Assembly (NCBI GenBank): GCA_021414005.1
Contig: JAIOPH010000027.1
Location: forward strand, 248,001-312,000
Reading direction: 5' to 3'
DNA length: 64,000 bases
From: Chthoniobacter sp.
GTDB lineage: Bacteria > Verrucomicrobiota > Verrucomicrobiia > Chthoniobacterales > Chthoniobacteraceae
Below are positions 19,028 through 27,123 of this stretch, piece after piece. The notes beneath the pieces were generated by a model, which was not told the origin of the DNA, made no database searches, and worked only from the letters and a program-made list of their open reading frames with translations. Numbering within the stretch: position 1 is the first letter of the stretch; each line of letters starts with the position of its first letter. The translations under genes and the position numbers were made by a program.

Positions 19028-19513
19028 TCACCACACGTTGGCAATGCGATGCTCGGCGGCGGCGGGACCGAAGGAAAAGACGTCCCCTTGCCGGCGGCCG
19101 AGGAGTTGCTGGCCGAGGGGTGACTGCGGCGTGATCACGAGGATGTCGCGGCCCGCGTAGCAAACCTCCGTGCCGCCGCCGCGGGGGGCGAGGAAGTAAA
19201 GCGGCTGGGCATCCCTGGGCTTCTTCCGGGTATCGAGGGAAACGACTGCGCTGAGATCAATCGGATATCCCGGGCCGAAGTCGCGGAGAAGCAGCGCCCG
19301 GAATTGTTCGATCGTGGCCTCCGCTTCGGCCATCTGGCGCACCTGGCCGGCGGCGAGATAGGAAAGTTCCAAGCCGCGCGTATCATACTTGTTCTCCGCT
19401 TTATTCTGCTCGTCCGTCGCACCGGCTGCGGCGGCTCGGGCCGCGTGGAGGCTGAGCGCGAGTTCGGCTTCGAGCCGGGTAATGATGACTTTGAGAAGGG
19501 CGGGCTTTTTCAC
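19028..19513 (-). CDS. GreA/GreB-family transcription factor
   Basis: 161 residues. The N-terminal half is a helical hairpin (residues 1-75, rich in Ala/Glu/Arg) and the C-terminal half carries the GreA/GreB signature VITPQSPLGQQLLGRRQGDVFSFG (about 129-152). Gre factors enter the RNA polymerase secondary channel and promote cleavage of backtracked RNA. The hairpin tip has acidic residues (EQNKAENKYDTRG) as expected. GreA/GreB are about 158 residues, so it is full length. It may be a second Gre paralogue of the cell, which cannot be checked here. Confidence 0.85.
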   Translation of the reverse strand: MKKPALLKVIITRLEAELALSLHAARAAAAGATDEQNKAENKYDTRGLELSYLAAGQVRQMAEAEATIEQFRALLLRDFGPGYPIDLSAVVSLDTRKKPRDAQPLYFLAPRGGGTEVCYAGRDILVITPQSPLGQQLLGRRQGDVFSFGPAAAEHRIANVW

Positions 19514-19595
19514 GCGGTGCGAGAGTGCGGCGGAGGAGGTGGCTGAACCTGCATGGGGACTCGATGATGAACCGCGACGGTTCCAGGCCAGTGGG

Positions 19596-20804
19596 TTACC
19601 CGCGCCGAATCTGCGAGCCTTTGAAACGGATATTGAAGCGGAATACCTTCTTCAGCCGGCAGCGAATCTCGCCCGTCGTGAGGTCGAATCGATCGGGGAT
19701 TTCCACGCGGTGCAGATCGACCGTCGCGTGGAAGCCGCGCTCCGAGAAAATATCGATGAGCATGGCCAGCGCCTCAGGCTGGTGGAAAAGCGCGTCCTCC
19801 GAGTTGATGTCAGCCCGCCCGGAAATCGCGTGGCGCACAACGATCGGCATCATCTTGTGCTCGATGAACTCGACCACGGCCTGCAACAGCTCCGGGTGCC
19901 CCACCTTGTAGCCGTCCAGACGGCGCACCAGATCCTGCCGGGCGTAGCGGATGAGTTCGCTGGCCAGCGGCAGTTTCCGGAGCACGTCGAAAGTGCGCGG
20001 GTCGAGTTCGAGCGAACTCTGATACTCCAGCTCCCGGACGATATTCTCCTGCACCAGTTCCAGCGGCGCCTGGGCATTGATGAAGTGGTAGTGAAAGATC
20101 TTCTTGAGCGAGACGAGGGCGTCGTAGGTCTTCTCCTTGAACACTTGGTAACGGTTGCGGGCCAGCGCGGGGTCGATGTCCGTGGCCCGCTCCTCCTGAA
20201 GTTCACCGACCCCGGAGCGTTTCACCTCCTCGTTGTGCGCGAGCACTTCGCGCCCGCGCTTCAACTGCCGCGCGATGCTCTCGGCCTCATCGACGAAGAG
20301 CACCATGATGTGAAAGATCGGCTGCTTGAAATCCGCGGCCTCCGGCGTCGCGGAAAACTCGCGCCGCAGCGCCATCATCTCGTCAAAGAGCATCTTCAGA
20401 CACTCGACCTGCACCTTTGTCCGTGGGAAGCCGTCGAGGATCGCGCCATTTTGCTGCTCAGGTTCGAGGAGTTTGCGCAGGAGGATGCCGACCACCTCGC
20501 GGTCGCCCACCATGCCGCCCTGAGCCTTGAGTTGTTTCGCTTCCGGGCTGTCGAGCAGTTGGCTCACCACGATGGGCTGGGCGGTGATGCCGCGCAGTTC
20601 GCGAATGAAGTCAGTGTTCGTCCCCTTCCCCGCGCCCGGCGCACCGCCGAGGAGAATCAACTCCTTGGGAAACCGCAGCCGGTCGCGCCCGCAGTCCTTT
20701 TCGAGCTGTTTCCAAACGTGGTTGAAAATGAGCTGCGCATCTTTGATTTCCAGATCCGCCGGAGCGGCGGGCTTGGAGGCAGGATCTTGGGTGACGGGAA
20801 GCAT
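19596..20804 (-). CDS. Adenylate-kinase-like nucleoside monophosphate kinase with C-terminal extension
   Basis: 402 residues. The P-loop GGAPGAGKGT is at 53-62, the NMP-binding DGFPRTKVQVE around residue 120, and the lid/core region follows. Classic adenylate kinase has about 215 residues; here about 170 more follow (from roughly residue 230), including FKEKTYDALVSLKKIFHYHFINA and a last part of unknown fold. It probably transfers phosphate between ATP and a nucleoside monophosphate, but with this extension it is unlikely to be the housekeeping Adk. It is co-directional with the Gre-like gene 82 bases downstream. Confidence 0.85.
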   Translation of the reverse strand: MLPVTQDPASKPAAPADLEIKDAQLIFNHVWKQLEKDCGRDRLRFPKELILLGGAPGAGKGTNTDFIRELRGITAQPIVVSQLLDSPEAKQLKAQGGMVGDREVVGILLRKLLEPEQQNGAILDGFPRTKVQVECLKMLFDEMMALRREFSATPEAADFKQPIFHIMVLFVDEAESIARQLKRGREVLAHNEEVKRSGVGELQEERATDIDPALARNRYQVFKEKTYDALVSLKKIFHYHFINAQAPLELVQENIVRELEYQSSLELDPRTFDVLRKLPLASELIRYARQDLVRRLDGYKVGHPELLQAVVEFIEHKMMPIVVRHAISGRADINSEDALFHQPEALAMLIDIFSERGFHATVDLHRVEIPDRFDLTTGEIRCRLKKVFRFNIRFKGSQIRRG

Positions 20805-21067
20805 AGGTCGGAAAAGCTATGGATTGGCACGTCGTCACGTCGAGCCGCAAGGCGCTACCCGGCATCTCCCCTCCGCCGCACCATCGCCGCATACCGCCGA
20901 TGCCGACGAGTCTGGCTGCCGCCGGGTTCTGACCTCCCCCATCTGCATCGACAAACAGCTGTTGGCGCAATAAATCGGGGGCGACCGCCGACACCGCCCT
21001 GCGCGATAGCGCAATCCTCCGATGCGAAGCCAACCTGCGGAGCCTGAGCGAAGCGAAGGATAACCGG

Positions 21068-21350
21068 AGCAACAACATGGACGCAGCGGAATACAGCCGA
21101 GCGGAGCGAGACAGATCGCCGAAGGCGACCCAAAGGGTGGGCGCGGAGGCACCCATCAACCACGTCGTCCTCGGCGTCATCTTCCTCAAACACAACTCCG
21201 ACACCTTCGAAGAGCACCGCGCCAAACTCCTCGCCGGCTAGGGCGACTACGCCAGGGACCCCAAACACGGGTTCCGCGACCGCCGCTAAGGGCCCCTCTT
21301 CATCAACGCCCGCAAGCTCGACATCCTCAACTGCGTCCAAAACATCCGAA
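21068..21350 (+). pseudogene. hsdM remnant (N-terminal part of a type I restriction methylase), interrupted
   Basis: Reading from 21071 gives NNMDAAEY, then 21 extra codons contributed by an inserted repeat, then HVVLGVIFLKHNSDTFEEHR and AKLLAG followed by an in-frame TAG. This is the characteristic HsdM opening (NMDAAEYKHVVLGLIFLKYI). After the stop comes GDYARDP, and after a frame change PLFINARKLDILNCVQNIR, which echoes the later HsdM segment LFIDARK. The middle of the gene, with the SAM-binding and NPPY motifs, is missing. This is a clear decayed gene. Confidence 0.8.
21096..21160 (+). repeat. Dispersed ~65-bp repeat, copy A (inside the hsdM remnant)
   Basis: Begins GCCGAGCGGAGCGAGACAGA and ends CACCCATCAAC. 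Its first 21 bases are identical to the reverse complement of 27378-27398, and the rest matches copy B (27333-27398) with scattered substitutions. It adds 63 bases in frame between the conserved Tyr and HVVLG codons of HsdM, encoding an extra peptide starting SRAERDRSPKATQ. Confidence 0.75.
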
Positions 21351-21490
21351 TCGTGGGTTTTCGAGCGGACTCGGCTGATCAACAGACGTTTTCAAAAAAA
21401 TTTGGCCTGACTGTCCTCGGCTCGATCGTTCGTTCGTCGTTTCCTTGAAGCGCATGTGCGTTTCGTAAACTTAAAATCGAACCCAAACTC

Positions 21491-21912
21491 ATGAGCACCC
21501 AAATCTTCATCAACCTCCCCGTCTCCGATCTCTTCCGCGTTCGCTCGCGTTCTTCAAAGCGCTGGGCTTTTCGCACAACCCGCAGTTCACGGATGATACG
21601 GGGGCGTGCATCGTCATCAGCGAGCACATCCACGTCATGGTGCTCACGGAAGCGAAGTTCCGCGAGTTTTCGCCGAAAGCGATCTGCGACACGGCGAAAT
21701 CCATCGAGGTGCTGAACTGCCTGAGCTGCGAGAGCCGGGCCGAGGTCGAGGAACTGGTGCGCAAGGCGGTGGCCGCCGGCGGTTCCGTTTATGCCGAGCC
21801 AAAGGATCATGGCTTCATGTTTCAGCACAGCTTTGCAGATCCCGATGGCCACTGCTGGGAGCTCTTCCACATGGCTCCCGGCGCATTTTGCCCGGAATCG
21901 AAGCCCGTTTAG
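21491..21912 (+). pseudogene. VOC (glyoxalase-like) family gene, frameshifted near its start
   Basis: Frame 1 begins MSTQIFINLPVSDL at 21491. Around 21530-21545 the family text continues in another frame as LAFFKALGFSHNPQFTDDTG, then HVMVLTEAKF and finally FADPDGHCWELFHM, ending at 21912. Together this is one full VOC protein of about 140 residues, with the usual metal-site glutamate in CWELFHM. A deletion of a few bases, or an assembly error, breaks it. It heads the sigma-factor gene cluster. Confidence 0.8.
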
Positions 21913-21945
21913 ACTCACAAACCTCAACCCAAACACCACACCACC

Positions 21946-22494
21946 ATGATCAAAAAGATCCTCCTCGGCCTTGCCGCCATCATCGCCCTCGTCCTCCTCG
22001 TCGCTGCTTTCAAATCGCCGGACTTCCGCGTGGAGCGCAGTCTCACCATCGCCGCGCCACCGGAGGCGCTCTTTGGCTGGTTCAACAGCCCGAAGAAATT
22101 CGACGAGTTCAATCCCTGGCTGAAGCTCGATCCCGCTGCGAAGGTGGAATACACAGGGCCGGAGTCAGGCGTCGGCGCAGTGGCGAGCTGGGCGGGCAAG
22201 GCCACTGGCAAAGGCAGGGCCACGATCATCGAGAGCAAGCCGGGCGAACTTGTGCGCCTGCGCATGGACTGGATTGAGCCGATGGAAGGCGTCAGCACCG
22301 TGGACTACCTCTTCAAGCCGGAAGGCGGCAAAACGACCGTCACCTGGGCCATGTATGGCAAGAGCAACTTCGTGGGGCGGCTGATGAGCATTTTCATGAG
22401 CTGCGAATCCATGTGCGGCCCTCAGTTTGAAAAGGGGCTCGCTGATGTGGCAAAGCTCGTCACGACGGCGAAACCTGCTCCTGCCGCCCAGTAG
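21946..22494 (+). CDS. Membrane-anchored SRPBCC-family protein
   Basis: 182 residues. An N-terminal hydrophobic helix (IALVLLVAAF) anchors or exports it. The SRPBCC/START core follows: VERSLTIAAPPEALFGWFNSP, then strands up to VTWAMYG and a long C-terminal helix. These proteins form a hydrophobic cup; the ligand is unknown. Members often sit beside VOC and YCII genes in ECF sigma clusters, as here. Confidence 0.85.
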   Translation: MIKKILLGLAAIIALVLLVAAFKSPDFRVERSLTIAAPPEALFGWFNSPKKFDEFNPWLKLDPAAKVEYTGPESGVGAVASWAGKATGKGRATIIESKPGELVRLRMDWIEPMEGVSTVDYLFKPEGGKTTVTWAMYGKSNFVGRLMSIFMSCESMCGPQFEKGLADVAKLVTTAKPAPAAQ

Positions 22495-22531
22495 TCCCTC
22501 GCCTCACTCGCATGAGCACCGACACCACTTT

Positions 22532-22930
22532 ATGAATCCACAACAACCTACGAACGAACATCTGCTCTTCATCCGGGGCACCCACTGGAATCACGGCATG
22601 TCGCCGAGCGAACTCCAGCGCGTGATGACCGACTTCTACGCATGGGTCGAAGGGCTCAACACACGCGGCATCCTGCGTGGTGCGCAGCCTTTGATGGAGG
22701 AAGGCAAACTCGTCTCCGGCACGCGCGGTGCCGCAGTGACGGATGGCGTTTTCGCTGAATCCAAAGAAGCCATCGCCGGCTACTTCCTGCTCGGCGTGGA
22801 TACGATGGATGCCGCGCTAGAAATCGCAAAAGCGTGTCCCATCCTCGCGCACGGAGCGCAAATCGAAGTCCGCCCCATCGCCGACCTCTGCCGCCCGATG
22901 GCTGAGGTGAAGGCGGCCCATCAATCCTGA
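22532..22930 (+). CDS. YCII (DGPF-type) domain protein
   Basis: 132 residues from ATG 22532; the open frame reaches further upstream but that part overlaps the previous gene. The sequence has the YCII pattern: strand LLFIRGTHW, helix ELQRVMTDFYAWVEGL, the conserved GAQPLMEEGKLVSG, the TDGVFAESKEAIAGYFLLGV block and EIAKACP before the final strand IEVRPI. DGPF/YCII genes are the hallmark neighbours of ECF42 sigma factors, which fits the sigma gene at 25073. Confidence 0.88.
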   Translation: MNPQQPTNEHLLFIRGTHWNHGMSPSELQRVMTDFYAWVEGLNTRGILRGAQPLMEEGKLVSGTRGAAVTDGVFAESKEAIAGYFLLGVDTMDAALEIAKACPILAHGAQIEVRPIADLCRPMAEVKAAHQS

Positions 22931-22971
22931 TCCATTCCTTTTTCCACCGCTCAACTGTCCACCAATAGATC

Positions 22972-23460
22972 ATGCCGCAATCCACACCCAATCCATCTCC
23001 GCTCTCCGAACGCGAACTCGTCATCACCCGCGAAACACACGTTTCGCCTGAAAAACTCTTCGCCAGCTGGACCGATGCCGAGGCGTATCCGAAATGGTTT
23101 TGCCCGAAGCCGTGGTATGTTTCCGACGTGAAGCTGGACGTGAGGCCCGGCGGATTCAACAGCATGAACATCTGCGGTCCCAACGGTGAGCGCTTCCCGA
23201 ATCGCGGCGTGTATCTCGAAATTATTCCGAACGAAAAGCTCGTCTTCACCGATTGCTTCTTCGCCGACTGGGAGCCGAACCCCGATTTTATGTTCGTGGG
23301 CATCCTCACCTTTGAAGCGCTGCCAAATGGCGGCACGCGCTACACGGCGAAGGTCCGGCATTGGACCAAAGAAGCCAGCGACAAGCACGCCGCCATGGGT
23401 TTTCACGAAGGCTGGAACAAGGCGTTCGATCAACTCGTGGAGCTTTGCGAAAAGCTCTAA
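22972..23460 (+). CDS. AHSA1/SRPBCC-family protein
   Basis: 162 residues, soluble. The text VITRETHVSPEKLFASWTDA, YPKWFCPKPW, DVRPGGFNSMNI and the C-terminal FHEGWNKAFDQL(V)ELCEKL is typical of the Activator-of-Hsp90-ATPase-1-like branch of SRPBCC proteins. It likely binds a small hydrophobic ligand; a true Hsp90 role is not expected in bacteria. It is part of the ECF-sigma operon. Confidence 0.88.
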   Translation: MPQSTPNPSPLSERELVITRETHVSPEKLFASWTDAEAYPKWFCPKPWYVSDVKLDVRPGGFNSMNICGPNGERFPNRGVYLEIIPNEKLVFTDCFFADWEPNPDFMFVGILTFEALPNGGTRYTAKVRHWTKEASDKHAAMGFHEGWNKAFDQLVELCEKL

Positions 23461-23480
23461 CCCTCCACAAACGCACTGCC

Positions 23481-23966
23481 ATGAACAAAATCAGTCCCTG
23501 TCTTTGGTTTGATGCCAATGCGGAAGACGCCGTTGCCTTTTACCTCAGCGTCTTCCCCGGCTCACGTATTCTCGAAATCACCCACCTCCCCGAGTCGGAT
23601 CATCCGGCGCATGTGGGACGCGCTGGAACAGTGCTGACTATTACCTTCGAGTTGCTGGGCCAAACATACACCGCACTGAATGGCGGACCGTATTTCAAGC
23701 TCAACGCAGCCGTGTCCTTTCAAGTCATGTGCGACACACAGGAAGAGATAGACAACTACTGGTCGAAGTTGACTGCCGATGCCCCCGTCGAAGCGCAGCA
23801 GTGCGGATGGCTGCAAGACAAGTTCGGCTTGTCATGGCAGATCGTTCCACGGGAACTCGGCTCTTTATTTGCGCAGGCAAAACCAGACGTAGCCGCCCGC
23901 TTGATGCGCACCCTTCTGACCATGACGAAACTCGACATCGCCACGCTCAAAGCCGCAGCCTCGTAG
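23481..23966 (+). CDS. PhnB-like VOC protein
   Basis: 161 residues from ATG 23481. It shows the 3-demethylubiquinone/PhnB-type pattern: KISPCLWFDANAEDAVAFY with the FPGSRIL strand, TITFELLGQTYTALNGGP, FQVMCDTQEEIDNYWSKL, then CGWLQDKFGLSWQIVP and a C-terminal MRTLLTMTKLDIATL helix. The usual metal ligands are not all evident, as is common in this subgroup. It is cytoplasmic and part of the same run of genes. Confidence 0.88.
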   Translation: MNKISPCLWFDANAEDAVAFYLSVFPGSRILEITHLPESDHPAHVGRAGTVLTITFELLGQTYTALNGGPYFKLNAAVSFQVMCDTQEEIDNYWSKLTADAPVEAQQCGWLQDKFGLSWQIVPRELGSLFAQAKPDVAARLMRTLLTMTKLDIATLKAAAS

Positions 23967-23972
23967 GGATTC

Positions 23973-24548
23973 ATGGCATCCGCTGAACAACCCATCGTTC
24001 CCTTCGCCAATGCGGCAGCGTTTCGCCGGTGGTTGAAGACGAACCACGCGAAGCACCAAGGCATCTGGATGCAGCTCGCAAAGAAGGACAGCGGCATCGC
24101 AAGCATCACGTATGCGGAGGCGTTGGACGAAGCGCTCTGTTACGGGTGGATTGACGGCCAGAAGAAAAGTTTCGACGCGCAGTATTGGCTGCAAAAATTC
24201 ACCAAGCGCGGTCCTCGCAGTGTGTGGTCACGGATTAACATCGGTCACATCGAACGCCTCACCAATGAAAGCCGGATGCAACCCGCAGGTCAGACCGCTG
24301 TGGATGCCGCTAAAGCCGATGGCCGCTGGGCGCAGGCGTATCATTCATCGAGCACGCATGAACTGCCTGAGGACTTCCTCGCCGCGGTGCGCAAACACGC
24401 CAAGGCAAAAGCCTTCTTCGCCACGCTCAACAACGCCAACCGCTACGCCATTTACTTTCGCCTCACGACTGCAAAGAAGCCGGAGACCCGTGCGCGACGC
24501 TTTGCGCAATTGCTAGAAATGCTGAAGCGCGGCGAGAAACTCCACTAA
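23973..24548 (+). CDS. YdeI/OmpD-associated family protein
   Basis: 191 residues with the family blocks FRRWLKTNHAKHQGIWMQLAKK, YAEALDEALCYGWIDGQ, RGPRSVWSRIN and the C-terminal FFATLNNANRYAIYFRL plus KPETRARRFAQLLEMLKRGE. YdeI-type proteins have been linked to stress and antimicrobial resistance in enterobacteria. The start lies 6 bases after the PhnB-like gene. Confidence 0.88.
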   Translation: MASAEQPIVPFANAAAFRRWLKTNHAKHQGIWMQLAKKDSGIASITYAEALDEALCYGWIDGQKKSFDAQYWLQKFTKRGPRSVWSRINIGHIERLTNESRMQPAGQTAVDAAKADGRWAQAYHSSSTHELPEDFLAAVRKHAKAKAFFATLNNANRYAIYFRLTTAKKPETRARRFAQLLEMLKRGEKLH

Positions 24549-24557
24549 GCCGACCCG

Positions 24558-25076
24558 ATGTCCGCCTACATCGCACTCCTTCGCGCCGTGAATGTGGGCG
24601 GCACATGCAAGCTGCCCATGTCCGAACTCAGGGCCATGTGCGAAGCCGAGGGCTACGCTCAAGTCCAGACCTACATCGCCAGCGGCAACGTCGTTTTTGC
24701 CACCAAGTCATCAGCGACAAAAATTAAGACAGCTCTGGAAGTAAGACTCCAGCACTACGCAGGCAAACCCGTCGAAGTCATCGTGCGCACCGCCGCAGAG
24801 CTGAATGCTATATTGAAAGGCAATCCCTTCCCCGATGCGGCTCCTAATCGAGTAATCGTTCACTTTCTCAATGATTCCCCGCCTTCCGATGCGCTCGATA
24901 AAATCAAAGGTCAGAAGGAAGAACAACTGCACCTCGGGCAGCGCGAAATCTACGTCCATTATGGCGAAGGCATGGGCAGTTCAAAGCTCACCATCCCAGC
25001 CACCAAGATCGGCACCGGGCGTAACATGAACACCGTGGCGAAGCTGGCGGAACTGGCCTCGAGAATCCAAGCATGA
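24558..25076 (+). CDS. DUF1697 family protein
   Basis: 172 residues beginning YIALLRAVNVGGTCKLPMSELRAM, followed by VQTYIASGNVVF and the C-terminal GRNMNTVAKLAEL; these are the fixed points of DUF1697. No function is established for the family. Its stop overlaps the sigma gene start (ATGA at 25073-25076), so the two are translationally coupled. Confidence 0.9.
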   Translation: MSAYIALLRAVNVGGTCKLPMSELRAMCEAEGYAQVQTYIASGNVVFATKSSATKIKTALEVRLQHYAGKPVEVIVRTAAELNAILKGNPFPDAAPNRVIVHFLNDSPPSDALDKIKGQKEEQLHLGQREIYVHYGEGMGSSKLTIPATKIGTGRNMNTVAKLAELASRIQA

Positions 25077-26341
25077 GCGCCAGCCAGATCACCGAGCACT
25101 TCTTCCGCCATGAAGGCGCGCGGCTGGTGGCTACGCTGACGGCGCATCTGGGCACCCATCAGTTGCAACTTGCGGAGGACGTCGTGCAGGAGGCGCTCGT
25201 CCGCGCTTTACAGACCTGGCCGTATCGCGGTGTGCCGGACAACCCCGCCGCCTGGCTCACGCAAACCGCGAAGAATCTCGCGCTGGATCAACTGCGACGC
25301 GAGCAACGCTGGAACACCAAGCAGGACAGCATCGCCGTCGAGCACGAGCGCTGGCTCTCGTCTCCCGAGAACGAAACGCACGACACTTTCGCCGACGACA
25401 CGCTGCGCATGATGTTCGTCTGCTTTCACCCGCAACTCTCCACCGAAGTGCAAACGGCCTTCGCTTTGCGCACCCTTTGCGGACTCAGCCCCGCCGAGAT
25501 CGGCGCCGCATTTCTCATCAGCGAAGCCGCCATCGCCAAGCGTCTCGTGCGCGCTCGCCAGCTCATTCGCGAACTCGCGCTCCCATTTGTCCTCCCGGAG
25601 CCCGCCGACCTGCCCGACCGACTCGATGGCGTCCTCGGCACGCTCTATCTGCTTTTTAACGAAGGCTACAAAGCCAGCAGCGGCGAGCGCCTCGTGCGCG
25701 AAGACCTCTGCCACGAAGCCATCCGCCTAGTCACCCTGCTCACCGCGCACCCGGCCACGCAGACACCACGCACTTTCGCCCTGCTCGCGCTCATGCTCCT
25801 CAACGCCGCACGACTCCGCGCGCGCACCGACGACGCGGGAAATCTCCTGCGCCTCCACGAACAGGACCGCGCCGATTGGGATCAAACCATGATCCAGCGC
25901 GGCATCCAGTGCCTCGGTCGCGCCGCACAGGGCACCGCCATCAGCGAGTATCACCTCGAAGCCGGCATCGCCGCCTGCCACAGCACCGCACCCGATGAAG
26001 CCAGCACCAACTGGCCGCGCATCCTCGCGCTCTACGATCAACTCCTCACGCTCAAAGCATCGCCCGTCACCGCCATGAATCGAGCCGTGGCAGTCGCGCG
26101 CGTGCACGGCCCGCAGGCAGGCATGGACGCACTCGATGCCATCAAGGACCGCAGCAAACTGGAGCCCTATCATCTTTTCCACGTCATCCGAGGCACCTTC
26201 GCCGCCGAAATCGGCGACCAAATCACAGCGCTCACCCATTTTCGGCAGGCAGGAAACCTCGCCACACTCCCCGCCGAGCGAGACTTCATCGCGCGACGCA
26301 TCCGCGAAGGCGAGGCGTTGGTTGACGCCACATGCTCGTAA
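25073..26341 (+). CDS. ECF42-type RNA polymerase sigma factor with C-terminal helical domain
   Basis: 422 residues, much longer than a plain ECF sigma (about 190). Region 2 has EDVVQEALVRALQTWPYRG and PAAWLTQTAKNLALDQLRRE, and region 4 has LRTLCGLSPAEIGAAFLISEAAIAKRLVRARQ. A helical, TPR-like C-terminal domain (about 180-422, DUF6596 type) follows, with LYLLFNEGYKASSGE and PVTAMNRAVAVARVHG. In the ECF42 group this domain replaces an anti-sigma factor in control and the targets are adjacent DGPF/YCII genes. That matches the genes from 21491 to 25076, so I infer it transcribes its own operon. It ends beside an hsdR remnant. Confidence 0.93.
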   Translation: MSASQITEHFFRHEGARLVATLTAHLGTHQLQLAEDVVQEALVRALQTWPYRGVPDNPAAWLTQTAKNLALDQLRREQRWNTKQDSIAVEHERWLSSPENETHDTFADDTLRMMFVCFHPQLSTEVQTAFALRTLCGLSPAEIGAAFLISEAAIAKRLVRARQLIRELALPFVLPEPADLPDRLDGVLGTLYLLFNEGYKASSGERLVREDLCHEAIRLVTLLTAHPATQTPRTFALLALMLLNAARLRARTDDAGNLLRLHEQDRADWDQTMIQRGIQCLGRAAQGTAISEYHLEAGIAACHSTAPDEASTNWPRILALYDQLLTLKASPVTAMNRAVAVARVHGPQAGMDALDAIKDRSKLEPYHLFHVIRGTFAAEIGDQITALTHFRQAGNLATLPAERDFIARRIREGEALVDATCS

Positions 26342-26359
26342 TTCCGAGTTCTGCCTTCG

Positions 26360-26470
26360 CACTTCCCCCGGCACTGGTGGGCGACCCGAAACGCTTCGCG
26401 CTCGTGGCCGCCGACCTGGTGGCGCATTTCGAGAAGCGCGTGGAGGCGATGGACGGCAAGTCGATGATCT
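26360..26470 (+). pseudogene. hsdR remnant, internal fragment
   Basis: In frame from about 26360 the text ALVGDPKRFALVAADLVAHF and EKRVEAMDGKSMI matches the HsdR helicase region just before the conserved VCMSR segment. It breaks off at about 26468, where unrelated sequence begins. There is no start codon of its own. It is the left piece of a gene whose right piece starts at about 27124. Confidence 0.75.
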
Positions 26471-26483
26471 CAAAGAGCCAATA

Positions 26484-27045
26484 TCACCGAGCCCATTCAA
26501 TTGTGCCCATTTCCCCAGGGAATGCAGCTTTGTCATTGTGCCGCCACTCTACGGACGCTCGGAGTGGAGTTTTCAAGAATTGAGCAAGGCCGAGCGTGTA
26601 TTGCCACGCATGGTTGGCATCCACGCCTTGGACTGAAATGCCAATTTCGGGCAAAAAGTGGTAACCGCTGTCGCCAGAGTGATCACCTTTTCGGATTTGG
26701 GCAGGTGTCACCGCTCTCAACGCTTCAAAAGACTGCGCCTTTGCGAAGGCCTGCGTGTGGGCGATTCGCACGAGATTATTCCACTTTCGGAAAGGCAGCG
26801 TCCCAAACGTGCCACGGCATCGCGTGTGCATTAAGTCCGGGGGATTCACAGGGCTGAACATCTTGCCGGGAAGTTCTGGTGTCGGAGATGCAGTCTTCGG
26901 ATGGCCATTCGTTTCGGTTTTCTGCCCCTCAAAGTGGTCTGCCCACCGCTCAATGACTGAGATCGGGGTCAAGTCCACGAACGGGATGGCGTGTTTTTTT
27001 GATGCGGGTGAAGAGGCTTTCAGGAATTTCAAGTTTGATGCTCAT
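26484..27045 (-). pseudogene. Unknown conserved gene with a frameshift at an A7/T7 run
   Basis: From the ATG at 27043-27045 the frame reads MSIKLEIPESLFTRIKK and then goes out of frame at seven Ts (26994-27000, plus strand). With one base fewer it continues HAIPFVDLTPISVIERWADH through to the conserved-looking C-terminus GYHFLPEIGISVQGVDANHA followed by PLRASVEWRHNDKAAFPGEM, ending at 26484: about 186 residues in all. I have seen this C-terminal pattern in small proteins near restriction and mobile genes but cannot name the family. The homopolymer leaves open a sequencing error. It sits between two hsdR pieces, in the opposite orientation. Confidence 0.6.
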
Positions 27046-27123
27046 GGAGCGGCTGTATTCGTGTATTAAAACCGTGTCGACCTGTATTTCTGTATCCTTG
27101 TATCTTAACGGGGCTAGGGGAAC

